From Macrothele yani (lineage: Eukaryota; Arthropoda; Arachnida; Araneae; Macrothelidae), in assembly GCA_039090855.1 (NCBI GenBank), contig CM077011.1, positions 21,577,001 to 21,641,000 of the forward strand: DNA of 64,000 nt, written 5' to 3'. A program made the translations under genes and the position numbers. Below are positions 33,523 to 44,511 of the stretch, piece by piece. The stretch's first letter is position 1, and each line of letters starts with the position of its first letter. The notes beneath the pieces are model-generated. The model did not search any database. It worked only from the letters and a program-made list of their open reading frames with translations, and was not told where the DNA came from.

Positions 33523-34918
33523 TTGTGAAACCTCTCTGAAGCAACCACTGCTAGTTCTTCTAAAACGCGGTCCTTCAGAGGGGTGGTCGCTAAATAGGGG
33601 AAGGTTTTACTGGCATATTCAATGAATAGTTTTGAGATTAAACCTTTTTAAACTACAGCATACTTTTTTCTCCTTTGCATTCTCCTGATTTAATTGTCAT
33701 AGGTTTTGCTGACAGAGGGCTGAAAACAAAGACTAGTGTCATCCATATTGTAAATGTCTTCATCAGCGTAACTTTAATAATTGACGAATGCCGTGGTTTC
33801 CAGTCACCGCACAGTTCTTCACCGTCATCAGCTGATTCGCCAGCTATAGCCCAAAAACAATGTTATGGCGGACACGAAATTGGTCAAGCCAGCCATTACT
33901 AGCTGAAAAATCTTCAACCCCAAATTTCTTTGCAATTTGAGTTGCCTACTCTTTCATTAGCGGACCACTAAAGGTATTTTGTTTTTGTCTCCTGGCAGAC
34001 TTGAGCCGTTCCAAAAGCGAATCGTTCACATTCTCAAATGTTTCCTTTCGCTTTCTATTTTAACCGCGGTGTTTGTTTACCTCCCATTTTTTTAAAACCG
34101 CTTCCTTATTTTTCAAAACGCTCTTTATTTGTGTCTTTCCACACTTACACATATCAGCCAGTTTTCAGAGAAACTCTATTTTGATTCAGGTTGATCACTT
34201 TTATTCCACCCGCTAAATTCAGAACAACTCTCCTGCATGGCATGATCGTGTAGGAAGAAAGAACCAAACAGAATGAATCACAAATAAAAGACTTTGTTTT
34301 AGCATAAACATGCAGCAAAATGATTGCCATCTTCTTGGCTGAAAAGGACAACACGACATTTTTAAAGCCCCTAACGTACGCAAAAGGTGGAACCCATCCC
34401 CCAACCCCATCCTTCTTCACTGTTCTATGTCAAACCAAAAAAAGGGAAGTAAAGGTGAGTTTCAACTCTCACTACCTTTTACAGCCTTTGTAGAAAGTAT
34501 GGGGACTGGGTCTCTGTCTTTCTTTACGTTACGACGTAAGGCATAAGAATTACCTGTCATCGCCGATAACTCCTTCATCCCCCAGTCTTACTTATTTCCG
34601 TGAAAGAGTAGAGTTCCTAGCCATTTAAAGTGACCCCTCCATACTAATGCACATTTGTTTAATTTATTGTTTCACCGTTCCATGGTATAGAAAACATTTT
34701 CAGCGGGAATGGTAATCCGAACAACACAGTTTTTGTGCAAGGGTCCTTACACAAACTTGGTCATTCAGAGAGGGTGAGTGGTGTTTTAATAGGGGCATGG
34801 TTAGCATTAGCTCTATGGGCTTTGAAATCGGTTCCACAGAAAAAAGGTCGTAATGAGCGGTGGTCGTCAAATCCTGCTAGTCGTCAAGTAGGGGTGATCG
34901 CTAAGAGAAGTTTCACTG
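33523..34918 (-). mobile_element. Pogo/Tigger-like DNA transposon remnant
   Basis: The ends match as inverted repeats next to TA: TATTGTGAAACCTCTCTGAA at 33521 against TACAGTGAAACTTCTCTTAG read inwards from 34920. Minus-strand pieces give RRVVLNLAGGIKVI (34160-34240), CGKTQIKSVLKNKEA near 34090-34135, LLERLKSARRQK near 33990-34030, and SNGWLDQFRVRHNIVFG near 33860-33905. In order these match the two DNA-binding helix-turn-helix domains of CENP-B/jerky-type pogo transposases ('F.ASNGWL.RFK.RH.I.F'). Multiple stops and shifts are present. The DDE catalytic domain is not recognisable; only about 1.4 kb remain. Confidence 0.8.
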
Positions 34919-34920
34919 TA

Positions 34921-36530
34921 TATTCGTGCGAGCTGATTTCAGCCCATTTTCCTAACTCCAAGTTAATTCCTTCCAGCGTGTTGAAGGGTAAAAGGTTATA
35001 TCATTTTTGTCGCAACGTGAGTTAAAGTCAGCTTTAGTGGAAGAAAAACTTGTGCATTTATATCAAAATAAGAACAAACGACTTCCTCCTTAAAGTTGCT
35101 CATGGTGGCCACGTAACATCAACAAAAGAAAAAAGAAAAACGTCGTGCCAGTGAAGCTTTTATTTTTAATCAGTAAGGATTTGATAATCAAAGTAAAAGT
35201 TATTGATAAAATATCCTCATTAAAAAATTTAAAACCAGCTTCGTTGTTCCTCTATGCGTTTGTTTAGTGGACTGTCAAAGAAAAGTCCCACTGGCTCCGC
35301 CCTCTACCGGACAAATAGAAAATAAAAATGACTATAAGTAAGGCGTGAACCGAAGGGAGCATTTGATTAACCCTCCACCAAGTGTTTAACCAAGAGATCG
35401 GGCGGCAAGTAAAAGAGGTAGAACAAGCCCACAGAGGGAAGTACTGACTCCATTACAGAAGCATCGTCTTTGTTTCAGTAGCTGGCTCTTCTCAATCCCT
35501 GGACGCAAGACCGAGGGAAACAGAGATAGAGTGGCATTTCTCCGGTAATTAAATTACGTTCATTTGCCTTGCTTATCAGCATTTGTCTCCACAATCCCTG
35601 ACTCCGTTGTCTTTTCTTCCAGCGGCTTCAATTCTTAAACGCTTCTTTTTCTTTCGTTCCCTCACGACAAAGACCTCAAACAATGCATTTTTGGGCAACA
35701 CGCAGAAAGCCAGGCGCTTTGTTTCTTCCGAAATCGTTCTTGATTTCGACAGTGATTTTATTCTTCGGCCTGTTATAATCTTTATGGATTCCAGATAAAT
35801 TCTGTATCCAACTACGTTAAAGGCAATTACCTTAAGCTTAACTCCGCTTCTCCTAAGCGATAATCTTTTCATTTTTATTGCTGCTCAAATACATAAACGA
35901 GGAGACATGGAAGCAGATGGTAGTTTACAGCGCTCAATTACGATTTTATGAGTTTTAGAGCATCACAAAATGCAGCATCCGAAAGCAGGCTTTTAAAACC
36001 TTGATCTTCGGAGGTGGAATTTTAAAAGGACACTAAATTCGCTAATGTTGCTTAAATAAATTCTAATAGTTTAATATTTTTTATTGCTTTTTCCTTTACG
36101 TTATATGAAAGGGGAAATTTTTCTACCTTGAAAGTTGTAAAAAAATGTATTGGATAAAGGTTTAATTTTCTTAGACACTTCATTTATGTAAAAAAAATTA
36201 TTAATCACAGATGGTTTGATTTTATTATCTGAAATTTTAAAAAGTGACTTTTCACATTTAACTTCATTCTTTTAACCCTGAATATTTGATTAATGTCCTC
36301 TGAGTAAGTTTTCTGATTTATATTGTAAAAAGCCTGAGTAATGTCTTAAATGTGTCCGTTCATGTTCGAAAATTATATTACGAGGGGTTGCTAAGAAATT
36401 CATAGATAGATTGAAGCCAGGGGAAAGTTTTAATATATTATTCCACATATTAACCTCCGCGGTTATCATACTCCTTGCACCGATGTTTCATATTTTTAAG
36501 CCTTTCAAATGCAAATTTGATCATTGATCT
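34921..36530. other. No recognisable gene
   Basis: Nothing recognised. Several poly(A/T) tracts near 36060-36250. Confidence 0.5.
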
Positions 36531-36535
36531 TGAAA

Positions 36536-36995
36536 TCATTTGCCAACAGCTGATATGACTTCCATAATGGATGGAAATTTCGTTCCCTTCAAATTATTTC
36601 GACAACAAGAGATAATCAGATAGTGACTAATTCGGTCTGTAAGTAGGATGTTCCAACAGTTCAAAGCGAAATTCACAACACTTTGGAGTGTGCTATATGC
36701 TGTGCGTAATACAACCTTCAAAGCAAGTATGGAGGTAATCGGTGTATCCAGAGGCCTGATATGCCGTTCCATAATGTCTCACAAGTGCTCTATGCGATTG
36801 ATATCAGAGGAGTTCGGAGAACAATCGATATACTGGAAGTATGAACTGCGTTCAAAGCCAAACTCTACTCTGAACAGCTGGAGCATATGTATGCCGTTGT
36901 GGAAAGCGCGCTCTCCTACAGCAGAACAATGCTCGGCCTCATACTGCGCGAACGACTCTGTCAAAAACTCCAGGAACTTGAGAGCATCGAATTGA
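36536..36995 (-). pseudogene. Tc1-like transposase C-terminal remnant
   Basis: Two minus frames, 36779-37006 and 36536-36772, read on as FLEFLTESFAQYEAEHC, CSPNSSDINRIEHL and then MERHIRPLDTPITSI, with a stop or shift between. This matches Tc1 'Y..FL...L.P......' and the third catalytic segment 'SPDLNPIEHLWD...R.I'. The Asp-Glu signature is decayed (SSDINRIE). The right end abuts a plus-strand mariner fragment. Confidence 0.7.
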
Positions 36996-37027
36996 TGCCC
37001 ACACATAGCATAAAGTCCGGACGTTTC

Positions 37028-37235
37028 CCCGTCGGATTATTACCTGTTCCAGTTCATGGCCCACTTCCTTCGCGGGCGGCACTTTAACAAGCCGGAGGAG
37101 GTGGCAGCTGGGATGAAGGAGTTCTTCTCTTCGAAGGACAAGAACTGGTACCGCCGCGGAATCGAAGAACTGACAGACAGATGGCAAAGCACGGTGCAAC
37201 ACGATGGCCTATACTTTGAATGCTGGTCAGTTTTT
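37028..37235 (+). pseudogene. Mariner transposase C-terminal remnant
   Basis: The plus strand reads DYYLFQFMAHFLRGRHFNKP, EEVAAGMKEFFSSKDKNWYR, RGIEELTDRWQSTVQHDGLY and FE. It matches the C-terminal segment of SETMAR-like mariners 'LF..L..FL.G..F....EV...L..FF.SK...FY..GI..L..RW...V...G.YF'. No break occurs inside this stretch. The upstream catalytic part is missing, apparently joined to the opposite-strand Tc1 remnant. Confidence 0.85.
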
Positions 37236-37464
37236 GTCGTAAAGGTAGGTATGAAGACATAAAGTGATCCAAATGTTGCAAAACCTTCGACTCACCCTCT
37301 CATTCAAGGGAATGAAATAAACAACAATTTATCTAGTCATGTGAAACAACTGCTCAAAGCATCAAGTCTGTGCATTGAAAAGACAGTTGGGATGTGTCAA
37401 TGTTCTTTTAATCTTGGTGTCCCCATACATATAGATCGTCCGATTCTGTTTTATATTGTAATAT

Positions 37465-37676
37465 TGTTTTTGTTGTTGGGATTTAAAGACCACTGTGAGA
37501 AACTTGATGGAAGATAAGCAATCGCCCGTCCATAATTTAGAACGACCGATTCAATGAAAGGGAAAGAAAGAGCTAGTACTTTAAAGACAAACACAACATC
37601 CATGCCACACCAGAATTCAAATCTCGGGCAAATAGTGTGAAGGCAGCGCTTAGACCACTGCGGCATCGGGCTGCCG
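37465..37676 (-). mobile_element. tRNA-derived SINE, family A
   Basis: GGGATTTAAAGACCACTGTG, AAGCAATCGCCCGTCC, GACAAACACAACATCC and a head ending in CGCTTAGACCACTGCGGCAT. The B box is decayed (GAATTCAAATCTC). Confidence 0.85.
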
Positions 37677-39049
37677 TATTATGATATCTGTGGACACTAT
37701 CGTGGTACAGCTGACAGAATTACAAACGGATGTAATATTTACGTTTCCGAAAGACGCCGCAAAAGGAATTAAGCACCACTTCAGTGCTTGTCCATGATCA
37801 GGTGGCTAAGAGGTCATAGCTGCGGTAATCGTCCAGTCTGGGCTGGAATCAAATCCAAGATGTGACAGATGAACCATATTTTTCCTACTGCGCCGTTCCT
37901 ATCTCTTTCCTGGAACAAGTATCCGCAAAGTTAAGGACAGACGAATTCTTATCCTTTTTGTTACTCAGACAATACGCTAAGAATGCATTAAATGATTCAC
38001 AGCAGTTGGTAAAATACGAAATACAAGATGTCGTACTCTTGTTTTTATTAAGGGACTTACGCATATAGAAAAAAGAAAGCGGCTTCTGTAAGTTTTACCT
38101 AAATAGCTAAAGAAAGTACCCTTGCGTGAAACTTCCGCACAGGAATTATCTTTAAATTACTTTATCGGATAATTTTAATGCAGATCTTCAAGATTTATCA
38201 ATGTCACATTGTAAAATACTTTCTGGAATTCACCTGTTATTTGATATAATTTCCTTTTAAGGAAGCAAATTCCTGATTTAACCATTCTCGTGAAATCACA
38301 GGAAACTCCTGAATTTCACGGATTTTTCATACGTGAATTGATAGAAACAGACCTCTCATCTTTCTCCGGTTGAAAATGATAGGAAATGTTATTAGAAAAG
38401 TCTGAATTTTCAAGGGATCCTTCAGTAATTCTGTTCCTGCATATACAGAGAAATTCTGTTTATACTTTTCACAATGACGGAAACCTTTTAGTAAGAACAG
38501 TAGTTTGCAGAAAAACGGGAATTTGGAGATATTTGATTAACTGTTAAATTTCATCTCAAACGTTTTGACGAATTACATATTCTTGGTGGCAACATTTGTA
38601 CTCTCGTTTGTTTGCGGTCCTGACTGAAGTTCTTCAGCTAGACTGGATATTGTGTAGAGCACATAGGATCATGATGAAGTTATAACGCATATTCGCTAAA
38701 CATTCTAGTAGTTGGACATAATATTGAATACTCTATCATCGTAAGTAACCGGGTTTTGAAAGTACCGTACATGCGACTGTATGGTTGCTACCTGGGTATG
38801 TATCAGTCTGTGGATCCCTTAACAAAAGCTATCAGGAGCGAATTATGTATTTTAGGGTTTTGTGAAATAAGGCTATTAAGTATTTAGCAGTATATTTCAC
38901 CTTTTTCTAAACATGTTTAAAAATCATTAAGTTCAAACAAATCTCGTACTATATATAATATAATAAGAAAATACAACGTTAGTCACAAAATTTTATTCTT
39001 TCAAGTAGACCAGGGTTTCGCTGTGTTCTGACCTAGCTTCATCACGACG
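37677..39049. other. No recognisable gene
   Basis: Nothing firm. A degraded SINE head may lie at 37797-37870 (GGTGGCTAAGAGGTCATAGC, then GGCTGGAATCAAATCC), similar to family C. Confidence 0.4.
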
Positions 39050-39180
39050 AGTTTTTTTTTTATTGAAGGTTTAACGACCACCGTGAGAAACTCAGTGGGC
39101 TATAAGCAGTCGCCCGTCCCTAATTTAGGGTCACTCATTCCAGGGAAGGGAGAGAGCCAGGACCGTAAGACAAACACTGA
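39050..39180 (-). mobile_element. tRNA-derived SINE, family A, head missing
   Basis: T run, GGTTTAACGACCACCGTGAG, GCAGTCGCCCGTCCC and CGTAAGACAAACACTGATGG, after which the tRNA-like head is replaced by unrelated sequence. Confidence 0.85.
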
Positions 39181-39867
39181 TGGAATCCGACTCTCATCGA
39201 TAAAAACAAAACGCAGATCGTTAGACGGGAATTTTAGAGCGCTCCAAATGAAATGCAACGTAACTGACGCAGCTATGTACAAACTACACGTACCTTAAAA
39301 CGTCACGAAGCGGGGATCTCACTCTCTCGTGATCTGTGACGTAAGCGAAGTTGAGACGACAACCTTCTCTGTTTACAGTCTGCTGTCGTCTTCGCTTGTG
39401 TGCGGTGGTGTGTCAATGAAGTTCTGAGTGTATGTTCTTTCAAATAGAACTGCTCTTTTTTATTAGGAAGCAAACTGTTTTGCAAGATGTTCTTAATCTA
39501 TAAACTGTGGAACGCTTAATGATGTTATGTCTACAGTTTCTGTCACCAGCAAAGTGATTAAGCGTGCGCGACTGCCGTGATTCTTATTTCAGCAAACATG
39601 GCGTGTGTTGGTGTCTATTCGAATCATCGTTTATTCTAGCTATGGTGCATCTACTTGTCAACATATTTAATCTAATGGATATCTTCATATCATCATTTAT
39701 ATTTTTATTATATGTATTTTATTGCACACAACTCAGATCTGTATATGAATTTAATATTGCTAGCATGAAGTACTCTGTTCTATTTTACTGTAAAGCTTAC
39801 ATTCTTCTGCCATAAATGAAGAATAGCGAAAAGTATTTTACTACTGCGTGCCGAGCAATTGGGGTGT
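39181..39867. other. No recognisable gene
   Basis: Nothing recognised. Confidence 0.45.
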
Positions 39868-40013
39868 CAGTGTTTTTTTTTTAATTTAATATTTCCCCCT
39901 CTCTAAAAATCACAACAAACACAACATCCATACCTTACCTTTCGAACCCGGACCCATCTCGGACAATTGATCAGAAATCATCGCTTAAACCACTTCGCCA
40001 CTGTGGCGGCTCA
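39868..40013 (-). mobile_element. tRNA-derived SINE, family A, internally deleted
   Basis: T run followed directly by CAACAAACACAACATCC and the head (TTTCGAACCCGGACCCATCT and CTTCGCCACTGTGGCGGC). Most of the body is missing. Confidence 0.8.
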
Positions 40014-40479
40014 CGACGAATGACACGTAAATATTCATATTGTACATGATATCATAAATGGTGTTTGCGAGTGGCGTCGCGTGCCCATTTAGGTTGGAAA
40101 GAAAACCCGTTACGGGAAGAAAAACACGCGAAAATTTTAGTATGTAGGCTAACCTGAGCTAAAAAATTGACGCATTGATTTTGAACTTACGAAAGCATTT
40201 TTTTTATTTAGCGGTCATTTAATAAAAAAAAATGAATGAAATTTTGTTCTCACCCTATATGGATAACAATTCAAATTCTGTTTTTAAATCTTTGCTCAAA
40301 AACACATCGATTCGCACTGCGACGAAAAACAGACAAACTGCAATTCGTGGTAGAACGTTGAATTGTATTTATGACTCCACGCGATTCCAAACTCAAACAT
40401 ATGAGCATTGGTACTTTTTAGGCGCCCACACCCAGGGAAATTTATTTAGCTGCTGCGTTGAAACCACAAGTAAATAAAA
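40014..40479. other. No recognisable gene
   Basis: Nothing recognised. Confidence 0.4.
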
Positions 40480-41030
40480 ACGTGACCTGCAGCGCCATCT
40501 GGAAAGCTTTATATCACAGTTGCTTTGCACGCCTCAGGTGTACTCTGGACAGAGAGCACGACTTCGGGTGTAAGTATTACTCACTATGTTTTGTTTACTC
40601 AAGCACTGCATAAAGGAATTAATTTTAGTCACCACGCAAAGCCTTAGGACAAACTTTGGTGAGTTTTGTTTTTGAAAAACATACTATGACAACAACTCGT
40701 ATCAGAATGTGGAATTGCTTTGCTCCATTGGATTGGAAGCGGTGCTTCATTTGGCTAGCACACCCTGAGAGATTAGGTATAATGTTTGAATCCACATAGA
40801 AATAAAACGTGACTTGCAGCGCCATCCAGGTAGAGCTTATACCACAGTCACTTGAGCGTCGTTGGATGTCTTGCCGAGAAACCGCATACCAGAGGAACTT
40901 AGCACAAATGTGATATGATTAGTGAACGAACCTTCTCCTCCTAATAAAAACATCGTATAGGGGAATTAATTTTAGCCACCAATGGAAACCTTAGGACAGA
41001 TTCTGGCGAAATTTACTAGAAATAAAATCA
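40480..41030. repeat. Diverged two-copy duplication, ~325-bp period
   Basis: GTGACCTGCAGCGCCATCTG at 40481 and GTGACTTGCAGCGCCATCCA at 40810, then GGAATTAATTTTAG with CCTTAGGACA at about 40615-40650 and 40962-41000. Confidence 0.8.
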
Positions 41031-41149
41031 GGAAATATAATATCGATAGTATAGGTTAAATATATTGCGAGTCTGTGTGGGTGTGCGACCCACAGCTACC
41101 ACACCCCGAATATTCGCCCCTGGGGTTTACAGTTACGGGTTTTGGTAAG

Positions 41150-42345
41150 TTGCTTTAACGCGCTTGATAGAAATGGTGTGTATGCCACGTCATTAATAAG
41201 TTGCGAAGGATTCTGATATATACGTACATGGAAAGCTTCCAAAATATAAAGTTAGGTCCGCGGGTGGCAACGTTCGTGACTGCCACGGAAATGACCTCAG
41301 GTTTGATCCCTGGCAGGTACGAACGCTCGATCCACTAAATATTCGCCGTGTGTCGGATGGACACGTTAAGCCGTCGGAACCCGGGTACTGGCCCCCGTTA
41401 ATAAATAAGGGCGTCTTCCTCCTCCTTTTTACTTCGCTTCCGTGTCACTTTCCCATTGGGCTCTCTAGCCCAAATCTCCTAGCTTCCTATTTCTAAGGGT
41501 TGTTTAAGACCTGGGGTCAGAGACTCCCTTCCTAAAATTCTCTACAAAAGAAAAAAAAAGAGAAAAAATATATATAAAGTTTGGTGGTTGAATCTGCTTT
41601 GTCGATGAGTTTTGCTTCTTCAAAGTGAAATGTATGGTCCTTTTCGTAACAGTGTTTAGCTATCGATGACTTCTTCAGGTCACAATTCCGAATGTAGGTC
41701 TTGTGGTCCTTCAATCGAAAACGGAAGGCTCTCCGGGTCTTTTCTATACGAGAAGTGCCACCTGCACATGGAATTTGATAAATTCCCCACGAGGTTTTAT
41801 CTTCAACATAATCCTTTGATCCTAAAAAGTTCGTTTTTTTTATGGGTTTGAGAATCACTTTAAAACTAAAGCTTTTGAGAATTTTTGTAATTTTGAAGGT
41901 AACGTCACGTGAAAATAGAATAATGGCAAAATTCTCGCATAATGAGCGCATCACAAAAGTTAACGTGGAGATAGACTTCGGTTCCGGAATTTTGTTAGAG
42001 CCTTGTCTATAATGGAAGGTTTGTAACGTCGCTGTACTGCAACACGCTTAAGGAAATCAAGTTCTTTTTCCAAACTGTGTTTTGCCGAGCATATACTGTA
42101 TATGCGCGATATACGCAACTGTAAAAGGCGATGAGTATTTGTTTCCATGGTGACTGGTGAGAAAATAACGAAAGGCTTCCGATAAATTGTAGTTGCCAGA
42201 GATCCATTTGAGCTAGTAACCAGGATGTCAAGGAATGGTAGGCATCCATTATTTTCAGTTTCGTAGCTGAATTGAATGCGAGGATCAAGGAAATTTTTAA
42301 GTTTGAGTAATTCCGGAATTAGAAAAATCACGATGAAAAACATTT
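41150..42345 (-). pseudogene. Penelope-like element: RT C-terminus and GIY-YIG endonuclease, split by a SINE
   Basis: The minus frame 41960-42343 reads LPFLDILVTSSNGSL and TTIYRKP, the C-terminal reverse transcriptase region of Penelope-like proteins ('LPFLD..V.R...G....YRKPT'). The second frame, 41532-41954, continues through a linker into GIYQIPCAGG and FRFRLKDHKTYIR, then SSIAKHCYEKDHTFHF. This is a GIY-YIG endonuclease with the GIY part intact, the YIG part replaced (SRI), and the conserved Arg and His region present. A frameshift separates the two. The endonuclease tail is interrupted by a family C SINE (41254-41571) and seems to continue near 41150-41243 (VRIYQNPSQLINDV). The RT catalytic core is missing. 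Confidence 0.85.
41254..41571 (+). mobile_element. tRNA-derived SINE, family C, inside the Penelope endonuclease
   Basis: Head GGTCCGCGGGTGGCAACGTT with B box AGGTTTGATCCC, body ending TTCTCTAC and an A-rich tail (AAAAGAAAAAAAAAGAG). A 10-bp target duplication ATATAAAGTT lies at 41244-41253 and 41572-41581. It is younger than the Penelope remnant it splits. Confidence 0.88.
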
Positions 42346-44216
42346 AATTTGTAATAAATTATTAATGAAATGCAATTTGTGAAACATAAGGCCTGATATG
42401 TTGTCATGTGTCATTTGCTTAGACATAATTAAGAGTCATTGTCGTCTGAAATAATATTTCCACTGCTTTGAAAAATAATGACGAAAAAAATGCAACTAGT
42501 GATGTGTCCTCCAACAGAAAAAATAAAACTATTAAACACTGAATTCAAAAAATTAATGAGTTCCTGCTGAAAATAAAACGACTAGTTAACCCGCATACAT
42601 AGTGAAACGCATATGGTCGTCGCACCACTTCTGTTCCTTTTTTCTCCTACCATGAACAGGAACGGATGGCATGTGTCCTTCTGACTAAGTCAACAAAGTT
42701 CTTTACTGGCACACAATCCACCATGGGTTCGAAGCCTGGCTTGGAAACGATTTGCTTCATTTCAGAAACCCCAAAATCTCCTCCCTCGGGGTACGTTACA
42801 TAGAAATTTGCGAAAGCACGGAGTTTTCCGGAAAACTGTGTATGAACTTCAAACTTGATGTTCTGTGAAACTTGGAAAAGTTTATGTATAAAAACGGAAA
42901 CACTGGAAATGGACATTTCTGTAAAAAAAAAATGAGATTGAATGAAAAATCTACCAAAATACTAAATGCTTTTGTTAGTAAAGATGGAAATTTAGTTAAA
43001 AATTGGATACCTGTCAGCAAATTTGCTGAAACGTATTTTCAGGAATTCCCCGTGAATTCACAACGCTTATTTTTTTCAGTGCTGAAATAATAATGACTCA
43101 TATTACAAATGCACATAAGAATAAACTTGTTAATCAAATCAGATAAAAGAGTGATGTTTATTGAAACCTTAATATAGCAAATGTTATTACGAAAAATATG
43201 GGTGCATCTCACATCCCTTCACAGACACGAACTCAGTACAACAATATACTAAATTCTGTTGTTTGCTAAAGCAATTCAGCATTCTATGGACGTGATCCAA
43301 GCTCAGAATTTATGATTTATTCATATTTTTTTATTTCATTCGCCGAGTAAATTGAAAAATGTCTCAACAATTTCCTTCGCTGTGATGACAGCTTTTTTTT
43401 TCTTCGAGATTGTATCATCTATGATCGTATCCGTTGCTTTCTCATTAGAGAAACAAGCCTATTTATTGCTTTCTTTATCCATAGAACGCACTTTGCCATC
43501 GAGAGCAGAAGCGTTGCGAATGTAAACGCGGAAAAAAAAAGTTACGTTTCTGCGATAAAATTATATCACAGAGATTCCGTAAAACGATATCCTTCACGTT
43601 CCAGAACTAACAAGGTAAATAAAGGCGAAGATGATTTCGTGAACTGGAGCTTGCACTTCAAATGTGACATTCCGAGAAGAACAAACAGAAGTTCCAATTT
43701 AATTAGACGAATTCGCATATGGAAGCGTTGACTCTTTCTCCATTTATTTGGAGGTAAACATATTTTTCCTTACTCACTTCACAGAACGTGAGCAGATACT
43801 CGAGTTGTAATACTATCGAAATGTCGATTTTTTTAAAAGGAATACACCTACCATTCCCAAAATAAATGTGCTCAGTCTCCTGAAAAAAAATCTGAGTTGG
43901 AAACTTAGCACTCGTTTCTATATCAAAAATAAGCAATTTCTTAACATTCAAAATATTCTAGTCCAAATGCTCTTCTGTTAATTTGATTTTTCTCTTTCTT
44001 TCCCTTCTTAAGTGGATGGCGCCCATCGATCCTCTTAATTTCTTTATTTTATTCCGTGAATGTATAACCAGCAAAATATTTCTAAAAATAATATACCAGT
44101 TCGTAGTAATGTTTTTAGAATTTCACCTAATAAAAACACATGAACAATTGATTTTTACCGAACATATGTTAAAGGATACGCCGTCCTGTGATGTGAAGCC
44201 ACATGCGGTGCCCTTA
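42346..44216. other. No recognisable gene
   Basis: About 1.9 kb without a recognised motif. Confidence 0.5.
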
Positions 44217-44511
44217 ATGTGCAGTCAACCGCAACTCCATGGCAACTGTACTATGCAGCCTGCCATACCTCCATAGTGCTTGTACTGCGCAGCCTCCCAG
44301 AGCTCCTGGTATCTGTGCTGTGCAGCCTCCCAGAGTTCCATGGTGCCTGCACTGCACTACTTCCAAGAGCTCCACGGTGCCTGTAATGTGCAGCGTCCCA
44401 GAGTTCCATTGTGCCTGTACTCTACTGCTTCGCAGAGCTCCATGGTGCCTGTAATGTGCAGCCTCCCATACCTCCATAGTGCCTGTAATGCTCAGCATAC
44501 CAGAGCTCCTG
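44217..44511. repeat. 34-bp minisatellite, left part
   Basis: Units like TGTGCAGCCTCCCAGAGCTC then CATGGTGCCTGTAC repeat every 33-34 bp (44286, 44319, 44353 and on). The array stops at the inserted element at 44512 and resumes in phase at 48008. Confidence 0.9.

Noticed and set aside
42647..42916. 89-codon minus frame
   Set aside because: No recognised motif. It overlaps another minus frame in a different phase, and no mobile-element signature was found.
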